From Citrus sinensis (lineage: Eukaryota; Streptophyta; Magnoliopsida; Sapindales; Rutaceae), in contig NC_068564.1 of NCBI RefSeq assembly GCF_022201045.2, positions 32,579,001-32,643,000 on the forward strand: DNA of 64,000 nt, given 5' to 3'. Positions within the stretch are counted from its first letter, which is position 1, and the number at the start of each line of letters is the position of its first letter. The position numbers were made by a program, and so were the translations under genes. A model generated the notes under the pieces. The model saw nothing but the letters and a program-made list of their open reading frames with translations. It was not told where the DNA came from and searched no databases. This document shows, in pieces, positions 41,304 to 52,635 of this stretch.

Positions 41304-41650
41304 CCGATAATAAACAGTTACATGTCTTTTTACAAGATTATTTTCCCTTTCGGGAAACGGGAATTGGGTTTATTATTAACTTAAACTAGACTTTTTAAGT
41401 GATTTCTTGACTCGTGAACTTTATTGTTTGTGACTGTGAGGTTAGCTATGGAGGTATCATTAAATCCACAATATTTTCCGATAATAAACAGTTGAATGTC
41501 CTTTTACAAGATTATTTTCCCTTTCGAAATTGGGTTTATGAACTTTAGTTTAAACATTTTAAAGCGATTTATTGGTTCGTGAACACTATTGTTTGTGATT
41601 GTGAGTTTAGCCATGGAGGTTACGCTAAGTCTACATGATTTTAGATGAAT
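41304..41650. repeat. Imperfect 174-bp tandem duplication
   Basis: ccgataataaacagtt at 41304 recurs at 41478, and the following ~160 bp remain alignable (ttttacaagattattttccc, tttgtga-tgtgag, gccatggaggt-like words) with many substitutions and small gaps. Confidence 0.8.
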
Positions 41651-42396
41651 AACCTTTATTTATTTATTTATTTATTTTGACATGTGTCTTTATTTAAATA
41701 TATAATCATTTTTAATCATTTGTGTATCGATCTTGTTGAATATTACCCTAATATATTATCTTTAGATCGATTTTGTTCGACTTTTCGGGCTTGTCCTTAG
41801 AGCAATTCCCGTTCTTGGCGTTGGGCATTCATCTATATTCTATCCGAGGGCTTTTAAGGCATCAGGCCCATTTTAAAAAGTTTGGCCCTTCAAGTGGTTC
41901 GCACTCTGTAAAATGCCTTTATGCATCTCATTTCGTGGGATTTTTTTTATTGTTTTACTTAATATTTGGAAGTATATTCCGTAGTAAAAAAAATAATACT
42001 TTCTCATAGCTAGAAACCGTTCATTCGGTTTGTATACTGGACTTATTGATGTATTTGAGACACATTGGTGATAATAAGAATTGCAAAAGAAGAAAAATTT
42101 ATTCTCAAATACATCTATATTTGATTTGAAAATTTTACAAAGTAAGCCCACATACAGTAGATCAAAATAGTACAATATTTCCATTTTGCATATCTTTAGA
42201 TCTATAAAAGAGCAATGTTATTCTTCTCAACATGAGATACAAAGAAGAACAATGTCACTCATTGTAAGATTAATTAGAGAAAATGAATATAAAACCCTTT
42301 AGCTACATATAGAAGGAAACCAAACTCTACCCGGTTGTTGATCTACTAACATTCAGTTAACTATATCCATTTCATGTCACCAGAAACCTGAATAAT

Positions 42397-45102
42397 CTAC
42401 AAAAACTCCTCCAAATCGATATCTGTTGGCACTTCATATCCGAAAAACATTGAGCAATCATCAAGCTCATCAGATGTAAACTCGGGCATCCTCCAGCTTT
42501 TTGCAAATTCAGAGTCATGGCCACTTGTTAGAAGCTCTAACACCTTGTGAAAATAGACCAATAAAAGGTTCAATAAAGATTGAAACTTGTTCTCTGCAGC
42601 AAATGGGTTGAAACTTATGGAAACTGATTAAAGCATATATGTACCTCACTCATTGATGGACGCCATGCTGAGGTTTGTCTCACACAATAGTCAGCTGTTA
42701 GCACTAGTCTATGCATTTGATCCGTGTCATATTCGCCTTCCAGGCTTGGATCAACTAGCTCTGTGAGATTACCAGATTCCATCAGGGGCTTTGCCTGTAT
42801 GTATATGAAACTCTTTTGAGCACCAGAGTGGTTATAAATGACTTTAAGATATTAGGAAAGGATCCTACATCAGTATATAAAGTAGGAAATGTAACGTTGT
42901 CGAGAGTTTCACATACCCATAAGACAAGATTTTGCCTTGATGAATCAACAGGTTTCCGACCAGTTATGATCTCCAAAAGAAGAACCCCGAATGCAAAAAC
43001 GTCCGTTTTCTCATCAATGATTCCATGCATAAAGTATTCCGGTGCTAAGTACCCGAATGTGCCCTCAATCGGGATCGCAGCGTGGTGGGTGCATTTATTT
43101 GGCAGCCATTTTGCCAGTCCAAAATCAGTAATCTAAACAGAGAAGAAACTCTAGCTATTATATTCGGAATCTTCTTTGAGCAACACTTTTACTGCAACAT
43201 TGATACAATTAAGTTGTTTGATTATTTACCTGTGGCTCAAAATCAGGGCCCAGAAGAACATTGGAGGCTTTTATGTCTCGGTGTATTATTCTCCGCTTGC
43301 AACCTTTGTGAAGATAATGCAGTCCCCTTGCTACTCCTAGCACTATCTTGTATCGAATAGGCCACTCGAGTGATTTGCTTCTTTCATCTGACAATTCTTT
43401 CAAAATTAGAAATAAAAAAACCGCAATATCTTGTGAATTATGCCAACTTTGAGAACAGACTCGTTGTTTCTTACCATGCAATGCGGCATCCAAATTGCCA
43501 TTTTGTGAGAAGTTGAATATCAGATAGAGTCCATTTTCAATGCAGCAACCCACCAATGTTGCCGTATTAGGATGGCACACATGTCCAATTATGCCCAATT
43601 CCATGAGAAATTCTTTCTCTTTCTTTGCATCTTTGTTGTCTTTGGCCAATCTCTTCACTGCAATTTTTCTTCCATCCGAAAGATTGCCCTTATACACTTC
43701 TGAGTATCCTCCTTGACCCACCATATTTTCTGAACATCCAAGCAACTAATTTAAAATTAAATTTTACCAATAATGCATAACATTTTGTCATAGGAAATTT
43801 TGTTTACTTATTACCTGAGTGGAAGTTGTTTGTGGCACTTGAGATTTCCTCATAGCTGAAACAAGTTAACAGAGGCTGATGCTTTTCTTTATTAGATAAA
43901 CTGCCATTTCTTTTTCTTAATGGTGAGCTGAGGATTGAAGTAAAAAATTTTCCGGGTGACATTCGCATCCTTGTGTTGGATAGGCCTTTGGTCTTGGGAG
44001 CTTGAGGAGGAGACTGTGAGATGCTCGAGTCCTCGACGCTAAATGTATCATCTTCTGTGGTGTTAGATTCTCCTTCAAGTTCATCTAGAACAGTTCTTGG
44101 TGAAGGGTTTTCACTCTTTGTTTCCCCGAAAATGTGCTTTTCAACAGGGGAGGCTACTCTGCCACTATCATTACTCTTGTTCAACCACCTTGAACTCAAT
44201 TGACAAGTTTCTGCTGTGTAAATCACATATTTTAGAGCCTTTAAAATTTAAATTGATATAAATATTCCATCAATGTAGTTATGGAAATTAATAAGCAAGA
44301 CCTTCGGATTTTGCAGAATTGAAACTTGAACTTTTTTGTGGTTCCCTATATTTCCCAAGCGATACTATTGTACAGCCTCCTGGGGCATGCTGAAAGCAGT
44401 ACCTTGTAACATCTCGCGACATTCTTATAAAACGAATTTGGAGGGACAATAAAAAAAGAAAAAGAAAAAAGAAAGAGATTGAATTATGATAGGCCATACC
44501 AAAGAATAATTGAAATTTCTGTCAGAGAAATTGGTTTCTTACTTATTGGAATGATTTCTTGAACCGCGAAGAACAAGATAATCAGCTGAAATGGATTTTG
44601 CTTCTTCGATGAGACCTCTTCCAATACTGGTGCTAAACCCCACTTTAGCTTCTAAATTTACCTGAGAATTTTATTTGAATGAGTATTTTTAACTTCGATG
44701 TTGTATTTTCAGAATATTGAGGCAAAAAAAATTAATACCTGCTTAGACTGGCTGGTTCCGGCGAATTCTCCCAGCACTGATATGACATGAGCTTTTGCTC
44801 GTCGAATCTGTGATTGCCTTTTCGCCATTGATCCACGCTTCTTTGATTCTTCTCCAACTGCTTGATTTTATCAGACATTCACAAACATTATCAACAATGT
44901 TGAAAATATTCAATTTGTCTCCATTTCACTCAATGCCATTTGTTTCAAACGATTATAAGCAATACTAACCAAGAACGTGTATGGCCACAATTCTGTCATT
45001 TGGTTGAGCAAGGACTTTGATTGCCCACGAGAGAAGTTCCTTGCTATCATTTGGGTCTAATGAGATTCCTATAAGTATTTTTGAAGGAGCTGAATGAACC
45101 AT
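42397..45102 (-). CDS. Receptor-like cytoplasmic kinase with N-terminal universal stress protein domain
   Basis: Resembles Arabidopsis At2g16750/At4g35030-type kinases and the RBK group. Ten exons on the minus strand: 44970-45102, 44739-44857, 44543-44661, 44302-44423, 43815-44213, 43475-43729, 43230-43387, 42917-43132, 42645-42794, 42397-42543, giving 605 residues. Residues 1-160 form a USP-like nucleotide-binding domain (KILIGISLDPNDSKELLSWA at the start, DYLVLRGSRN later). A Ser-rich linker follows. The kinase domain starts near 298 with GQGGYSEVYKG, catalytic Lys323 in IAVKRL, Asp420 in [11 protein letters not shown] at 438-440 and YLAPEY. All catalytic residues are present, so it should be an active kinase. 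There is no signal peptide or transmembrane segment, so it is cytosolic. Partner and substrate are unknown. Confidence 0.92.
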
Positions 45103-45630
45103 TGTATCAAAAAATTGGCCAACAATTGTCAATCAAGAAAATTTGAATCTGGTTATTGACCATGAGAGCAATGAAACTCCACTTAAGATTATAAGTAGAG
45201 GGGCTAGTATACAAGCATGATTGAGGTTAGTAGGAAGAGTGAACCAACATTCACTTTTATTGTATCATTCTTGTTTAAGAAGCATTAAAATCACTTTTAG
45301 AGACTTGGGAAGAAGTGAAAAAGTGATCAATCTTTTGTTTTGTGTCTATCTCTTTTACCTTTGGAAAATTTTTGGACCAAGATTAATGCTATGGTTGTGG
45401 ATGCTTTGGGGTATAAGCAAAGGTGCATGCTGTTTGTGGCTAGGTGTATTTGATTTTGTCTTGCTAGCGAAGCCAAAATTCATAACTCCTTTTTTTTAAT
45501 AAAAAAAAAAAAAGCGCTTCTTCGATGGATTTGGTAGGAAAGTTTTTATTTGCCACCCAAAGAAGTCTCTCCCCTTTATCATGAATGAAACTTTCAGATG
45601 ACACTAGCCGTTTAACATGTTTCATCATGG

Positions 45631-45633
<3 letters not shown>

Positions 45634-45664
<31 letters not shown>
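45634..45664. repeat. (GA)n microsatellite upstream of the USP-kinase gene
   Basis: About 15 GA units, roughly 530 bp upstream of the kinase start. Such runs are bound by BPC factors in plants; a role here is only possible. Confidence 0.9.
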
Positions 45665-45667
<3 letters not shown>

Positions 45668-45954
45668 ATTCATATAATTAATGTTTTCGTTTGGCCATAT
45701 TCATTATTCTAACAATTATGGAACGTAGCTAAAGCTTTGTCTTAGGCTACACATTACAAGCGTGTCATCTAAGAAATGTCCTGTACATTACAAGACAATC
45801 GTGAACAGCAACAACAAATCTATGATTACATGTAATGGTCGGGGACCTTATATATTATAATTTTGCAAAATTTATTGAATTACACATAATTTTGCCAAAT
45901 TCGGTATCTTTAATTTCAATTTTTGTTTATCGAATTATCTAAAATAAATAGAGG

Positions 45955-46255
45955 AAATGAACTTCGGGACCCCTAAATTTTGTCCTAATGTAAATGCAAA
46001 TCCCAATATTTTAACTAACAACCATTATTTCAATTTAGGCTTGGCTCTACTGTTAACGTCAAGCATGCATCTTATCCGATTACTCCTTTGTAAAATCGAT
46101 CTCACCTTTACAATTACATAATAGAATTTAACGATATGTTTCATATTCTCAAATAAACAAAAATATGAATAATAAGATGTTTATTACTTGTTTCAAAAAA
46201 TGTTAGGATATACGTATACATTAGATCAAACTTTAGGGATGCCGACATCCTTCAA
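45955..46255. mobile_element. Small MITE-like inverted-repeat element
   Basis: The left arm (CCCCTAAATTTTGTCCTAAT, then GCAAATCCCAATATTTT) matches the reverse complement of the right arm (ATCCCTAAAGTTTGATCTAA, then CGTATATCCTAACATTTT). The element is about 300 bp, with no coding content. Exact ends and target duplication are unclear. Confidence 0.5.
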
Positions 46256-48233
46256 TTTTTATTTTTTATTTTTTTCCATTTAGAAGAAATTTAATGTTAG
46301 ACAAGAATATGTATTATAGATCTAAAACGAGATTTGCGCTGTGAAAAAAAATAGTTGAAGCATACCGAAATCTTTTTTTTTTTTTCTCCTTTTTGGATAT
46401 GTGGGTGGGTATAACCTCATCTGTATAAACAATCGAGCGAGTAATTAATTAATCATTAAAAGAATCGCAAAATTACGAGCTGTGAGTAGAGCTCACCAAT
46501 ATCATTATATTATAATAAAAGACACAAGAATCTGAAAATCATATTCCAACACCATTGGCTTTAATATGGGGAAAAAAATGCTTATGTTATGTAACACAGT
46601 TGCTTACACGTAATCAATCATTACAAAATTATAAACAAGAGAAAAGAAATTTCATTGGCTTCGACATAGTACAATTATCAGATCAGTTATAAAAAAGAAA
46701 ATATCATTTTCATATGATATACAATTATTGTTCCCTGTTCTGTCGTATACACCAAATTATTTATGATGTTCCGAAAGTGGAACACAGTTGGAGACATGGG
46801 GCTTCAAGTTTGAAGTTCAAACTAAACCAATATCAATTCATAAGTTCGATTCAAACTTTTTCTTCTTCAACCCGTATCTGCGAAATTCATTTACAAACTT
46901 CATTGGCTACACTTTCCCCGTCTTTTTCTGACCCATATGTGGCTTAATAGGATCAATGTTTTCTTTTGATAGGAGTTTTTTTTTTAATTATTATTATATG
47001 AAGTTTAAAATCGTACCTACACCATATATATGATATAAAATTTTTAAATTTCATATTATGGGAGAATTATAGTTCTAAATGTACACTTCTTTTATGTTCA
47101 ATGGATAAGTAAGTAAATAAAAATGATCAACGAGTTATATTTTTTATTAGGCTGAGATTATTTACCCTCTAAAAATTAATCTAAACACTTATTTTAATAA
47201 ATTATTTGTTACAAGATACATGTCGTATGAATTACTAATAAGGTCTCTCTCTTATAAACTAATATTATATAATTACTCTAAATATTTATACAGGATACTC
47301 ACCATGGAATATATAATTCTCTCGCCATAAACCCTTAAAAATATTATTTTCTATTTAGTTAAACAAGAAGCAAACCAATACTTTTAACATATTTTGAATA
47401 TATTTTTATTTTTTATTTAAAAATGTATTTTTTATAGTCTTATCCTTTTTCTTCTTCTTTTTCTTCCTCTACTACTTCTTCTTCTGCTCCTTTTTTTTTT
47501 GGGGTGGGGGCAAATGGCCAATTTTTTTTTTCAATTTTTAGGTTAAAAAATCAGGGTATAAAAATCAATATTGAACATATTCTTTAATAGACAAAAACTA
47601 ATAACTAAAACTTATGTTAAAGAATTTGTTTAGAACATAAATTGATTCCATTGTTGTATACACTAAATTGTTATTAATTCATTTTGGATGTGCTAAATAA
47701 TTTGATGTGTTTTGAGTAAATTAATTTAACTAGCTTAAATAAGGTCTTTTTTGACATTTTCAATAGTGTATAAAGTAAAACTTATTTTTTTAAATTTAGC
47801 GCACATGTATAAAGTAATAAAGTGTGCAGAGTAATTTTCAGAGTGTAAATAACCCCATCCTTTTTATTATAATTTTATTTTTTTCCTTAATAATATATGG
47901 TTTTGGTTTAAATGGCATCATATTAATTAAAAAAATAATAATTGAAAAAAGCTTGTTTGTGACGCCTTTAGTCCAATCTTGTGTAAGGATTCATGGGGTG
48001 ACTGACCCACAAAAAGCCCCGCAAACTTGAACCGATAAGCATGCTACGTTGAGCATCACGGTTGTGAGCCTTGACATCGCCCCATCGGATGCAATTAATG
48101 TGGGCTGATCGAAAGACGGGGAAAGAATCGAGGCAGCCGGTTGAAAAAAATAACCACCTTAACGCTCGACTTTGCAGTTTGGTATTTATGGTAGGTCATT
48201 ATTATTAATAAGACCAGATGTCCACATATAAAC

Positions 48234-48238
<5 letters not shown>

Positions 48239-48284
<46 letters not shown>
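48239..48284. repeat. (TA)n microsatellite
   Basis: About 23 uninterrupted TA units in intergenic DNA. Confidence 0.95.
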
Positions 48285-48287
<3 letters not shown>

Positions 48288-49504
48288 ATAGGAATGACAC
48301 AACATTTTTAATTTATCATTCGTTGTCTAAGAGTAGGAGTGTAACGCTACTCATCTAAAAAATTATTTTTATCACACCATCTGGATATTATGTGAATGTC
48401 ACATCACTTACAGAGTAAAATATTTGGAATATAGTGCTACTCCTATATCCTATGTTTATTTAATAAAATTTTCTTGTATGTATTACAATTATTTTTAAAG
48501 CTCTCAATTATGATGATGTTGAATACTCATAAATGGGGTTTATATTTAAGAAAATAATTAAGTACTTTGTATGACTATATTTGATTAATAATGTGATATT
48601 TATTTTCATTAAATATTTTCTTTATTATATACGCCCATATCAAAAAAAAAAAAATTGATATCTTACCCTCATTTTAATTATTTTGAAAATTCATTGTCTA
48701 TTTAATGAATGCCGCATTTTTTTAATAATTATCATGCATCCACTCTAAATTGAACGTACTATATCCTTTTTGGGATTAAATATTTGACCTCTTATTTTTC
48801 AATACAAGAAGCCAACTAATTGGTTTATTTTCTAATGAATACCACATTACTTTATATTTATTTCATAAACTTTTGTTATGTATAATATAAGGTATGCAAG
48901 TGGATGTCAAATAACACTTAAGGATTAAATGGTAAGTTAGTATTTACTTGTTTGGATGAGTCATTTTAGACAAAATCGCTATAATCAAATCCATCTGATT
49001 TTAAGAGGCTACTCAAAAAGGTTCAGAACTAAGCTATTTAGAAAAAAAAGGATATGATTGGTGTGACAAATATATATCAGACAAATTCTTTCAAAATTTG
49101 ACAAAAATAATCTACTGAGCAGTGCAAGGTGTGAGCTAAAGGAAAAAAAAAAACAAAGAGTTTGAGAGAAGTGTGAAACAGATCTGAGAAAATTATTCAT
49201 ACAAGACATCGTGTTGGTTTCAGATTCTATCATAGGTATATCATACTCATTATTATTTTTATGTGATTTTGAATATTTTGGTTGTGAGATAAGGAGCTTG
49301 TTCCTCAGTTCTCTCAGTTTTTTTTTTTTTTTGGGTCGATGTAATAATTTATTGTTACTAGATAAGTTAAATTAGTTTTGAGATCTTGTTTAATTTTGCT
49401 TAAGATTTCTTAGATTTAAAATCCATATTTCTGGAATTCGTTTTTGATTATATAATACCATTTTTACGAAAGGGAGATAAATTATTGATAATTTTATTGT
49501 AATT

Positions 49505-49553
49505 GTAATTGTATTTTTAATTTAGCTTATGATCGAGGTTTGAATATCTTCAA
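49505..49553 (+). repeat. 49-bp direct repeat, left copy
   Basis: Starts gtaattgtatttttaattta and contains gcttatgatcgaggtttgaa. The same 49 bases recur in the same orientation at 51592-51640 with two mismatches, so the pair flanks the BED gene. Confidence 0.9.
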
Positions 49554-50424
49554 GTATGATTATTAAGTAGATTATGTTCTACATATTTGACTACAAAAAT
49601 AATCATCGCTTACAAAATATTGAATAGAAAAATACTTGATAATTTGGAAATTGGAAAGATTAGGTAAACTATGAAGTCAATTTGGATCTAGATATTAATA
49701 ATCAAGCAGTTAAATGACGTGCTTTAGTATGGTGTATAGAGTGTTTGGATTCAACCAAAATTATTTCACACATAAATTATTGCTCTCTCATTTAGAAAGG
49801 TTTGCTATTTTATTAATTGAGTTTGAACAATCTCTTTTCTCGATTGTTAAACTTACACATTATCCAATAATAGTCTAGTTCCTGAGTAAATTAGTCACAT
49901 GAACAAAAGGGGAAAAATAGTCATATTACTCTTCACACCTAGAGTTCAATGAAATTTCTTGTTATCGTATCGAAGTACCCTTAAAAGTAATTACTTACAA
50001 TGACAAATAAATAGATAAAATGGAATTTTCTTTTACATGTACACATGATATACATATATCATATATGTGCATGAAAATCAGAAATTTGATTTAAATTCTA
50101 AGAGTAATTTTAGGGACTCTGTGATCCAGAAGAAACTATTGACATACGTTATTTGAAGTATCCTTATTATTAGGGTAGAAATGTCATCCACACGAATATA
50201 GTCTTGTTCACTAGAAATTTGCTGCTCAAAGCTCAAAAACGGTAGTGTAAAATTTCCTTTGATGGTTAGGTAGCTAGAAAGCCAATGAAGTCAATTATTA
50301 AAGCTAGCTTTTAATTCAACATTCAAATGCACAACTCATCAATCTCAAAGCTATGTTCTTACTTCATTGTGTAGCTTCACAATCATCTTGCAGGGTTAAT
50401 TAGCTACTGAAAGAGTTGATCATA

Positions 50425-51036
50425 ATGGGGAGCAGACCAATTGATATAGCTCGACAATATTGCAGAGTCATTGATCCCAACAGGCCTAGCCGCGTGAGTT
50501 GCAACTTTTGTGGACATGAAATGCAGGGGATTACCCGTTTCAAGGAGCACCTTGTTGGCAAGAGAGGGGATGTGTTGCCGTGTAAACGCTGCCCTGATGA
50601 TGTATGCAAAAAAATGGTTAAAGCACTCGTTCAGCTTTCTCTCAAGAGAGAAGAGAAGGAAAGGACATCAAGAGAGGCATTGCAAAGCAGAATGAGAAAT
50701 AATGCTCCTCCACCACCACCACATTCAAGTAATAGGAAAAGGCCACCAGCTGCGGCTGCAGCTGATTTAGAAGCAGAAGAGAGAGCTTTAATGGAGAAGG
50801 TTATCAAGGAGAGTCTTCAAACTTTTGAAATGGAAAAGAAAAAAGTTGCCAAGTATGATGATGATGAAATAGAGGCTGCTATTCGTGAGAGCATGAGGTC
50901 TTACAAAGAGGAGCAGTGGAGGCGTGGAGAGGGTTGCAGTAAGTATGCAAGGGCAGGACCGCCATCATCTTTTGGTGATTATGAATCCATTGATGTCGAT
51001 TCTGATTATGATAGTGATGATGATTTTAGTTTTTAG
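50425..51036 (+). CDS. Single-exon BED-type zinc-finger protein with UIM-like helices
   Basis: 203 residues. The first ATG is at 50425. A BED-type finger occupies residues 8-66: C26-x2-C29, H42 in ITRFKEHLVGK and C53 in GDVLPC, with the PDDVCKKM tail seen after BED fingers of plant hAT transposases. Here no RNase H-like transposase domain or hAT dimerisation region follows. A Pro-rich spacer (PPPPPHSSNRKRPP) leads to two helical repeats: EERALMEKVIKESLQTFEME (118-137) and DDDEIEAAIRESMRSYKEEQ (145-164). The second fits the ubiquitin-interacting motif pattern (acidic run, Ile/Leu-x-x-Ala-x-x-x-Ser); the first is weaker (Val for Ala). The tail SDYDSDDDFSF is acidic. It may be a DNA-binding protein derived from a transposon and kept by the host; function unknown. 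Confidence 0.8.
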   Translation: MGSRPIDIARQYCRVIDPNRPSRVSCNFCGHEMQGITRFKEHLVGKRGDVLPCKRCPDDVCKKMVKALVQLSLKREEKERTSREALQSRMRNNAPPPPPHSSNRKRPPAAAAADLEAEERALMEKVIKESLQTFEMEKKKVAKYDDDEIEAAIRESMRSYKEEQWRRGEGCSKYARAGPPSSFGDYESIDVDSDYDSDDDFSF

Positions 51037-52635
51037 TTCATTTGTTGTGTGTGTATGTGTGTGTGTTTTGCTTTTGGTTGTGATGTGATAAATTGGATCT
51101 TAATTATGTATGTGTTGAACTTATCTGACAGCTCTTCTATATCATATGTTTTTTGTACTATGGTTTAATTACTTAATTATATCATTATGGTTGAATTAAA
51201 TAAGGATTCTATGATTTGTTATTGAAAATGATATGGTAGTCGTTCTTGATTTTGTTTCACGATGTGTTGTGAGCAAGATACAGACCATTTGGTTAAAAAT
51301 CCTTTATATATGGGTATTATAAAGACGACCAATTCAGTGAATCCTCATTGTTTTGCAGCTGTTTTGGATTTGTTTGGATGTTGAGAAAGTACTGGGGAAA
51401 ATATAAGTCGAAGCAAGATGAGCAAGTGCTTTGAAACTTTATTATTCTTTTTCATTTGCCGGCTTGAGTTGAGCAGCCTCTATTTTATAGGACTGGATTG
51501 AAAGCCCAATAAGTTGTTTTTTAGGATAAAAGCCCATGAAGTGGTTTATATTAAAGGAATCAACACATTGATTATTCATATTTATTGTCGAGTAATTGTA
51601 TTTTTAATTTAGCTTATGATCGAGGTTTGAATGTCCTCAACTAATAGTAACCCTATCAAGCTACCGTTCGCTTTCTCACACGTGATTTTAGTTTCTACCA
51701 TTTTATGTGTTCAATTTAATTCTTTTGATTGTAATTTGAACACATTTGCTTGCTCTTTGATATTATTTGCTTTTCTGGTTTTGTACAACTTGTTTTTTAT
51801 AAATTATTGTGGCGTAATTTAATTGGTTGGATTAAATTTATCTTAACCTGTATGATTTACTTTTAGTATTATATATTTTCATCAAACTAATAAACTTAAT
51901 TACTGTATGGTCTCCGCTTAATAAAAGTTTATTCGAAAGATTATTTGAGCTTAAGTTAAATTTCATTAAAATTATAGAAGTCCATATGTATAATGCGGAC
52001 CTATTTATATATAAACTTGGTTTTGATGTCACATAAAAACCTAAGAGTTTAATATTCAAAAATTAACTTAAGAGTTGAGAGTTATCCGCTTACCCTTATC
52101 TCAAGCTTATGACATTAAATTAAGACCTAATCTCAATTGATGTGAGATATTCCCAACGAATGAGCACTTCTTAATTTTCATTTATAAGAAAAAAGAGAGA
52201 GAGAGAGAAATAAAAGAAAACAAGGTCGTTAATTTAGATGAGGTTTTGGCCTTTCCACCCTACAAACTACTTCGTAAGCACAGATACTTATGCACCTATT
52301 GGTTATTGAATTTCCTAATAAAGAATTACACATGGCCATCTGACAAAGAAATCAACATCAATAACGAATAAAATTTCTTGTTTCTTCTTCGGACTATAAT
52401 TGTAATCTGTTAGCATTAACCAATCAGATTAATTAAATGTGATAACTTAAAAGTCATTTAATAAGACAAACAAATTAAATTAATTATGGTATCGGAAACA
52501 TAATATGAATAAAGAACAAATATTTATACCCAAAATACAAAATTATTTGAAATCATTTTCCTCCTTCTCCTGTAAGAAAGAATTGCGATGCAATCAACAA
52601 ATGAAGATTGCGTCCAAGCTTATTTTTAAACATGA
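51037..52635. other. Intergenic region between the BED gene and the PTI1-like kinase
   Basis: The first part is the presumed BED-gene 3' UTR, with a (GT)n-like run at 51047-51068. The stretch up to 52635 is AT-rich, with a short (GA)n run near 52196-52208. The end contains the 3' UTR of the minus-strand kinase. No other gene was seen. Confidence 0.4.
51592..51640 (+). repeat. 49-bp direct repeat, right copy
   Basis: Partner of 49505-49553, with two mismatches. It lies about 550 bp after the BED gene stop. Confidence 0.9.

Larger units (their letters stand above)
40481..42396. other. Intergenic region with a GC-rich, gene-like block
   Basis: From about 40970 to 41310 the sequence is distinctly GC-rich and has open frames on both strands (41069-41389 plus, 40924-41142 minus), with promoter-like words such as CACGTGCGTC and TGACGT. 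None of the frames resembles a known protein. The remainder is AT-rich, with a 174-bp tandem duplication, and reaches the kinase gene 3' end. Confidence 0.4.
46256..50424. other. Long AT-rich intergenic region
   Basis: No gene recognised on either strand. It contains an (AT)n run at about 48239-48284, a pyrimidine-rich (TTC)n patch near 47445-47490, and one copy of a 49-bp repeat (49505-49553). A GC-richer patch at 47960-48150 has no recognisable product. The last ~250 bp are the presumed promoter and 5' UTR of the BED gene. Confidence 0.4.
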
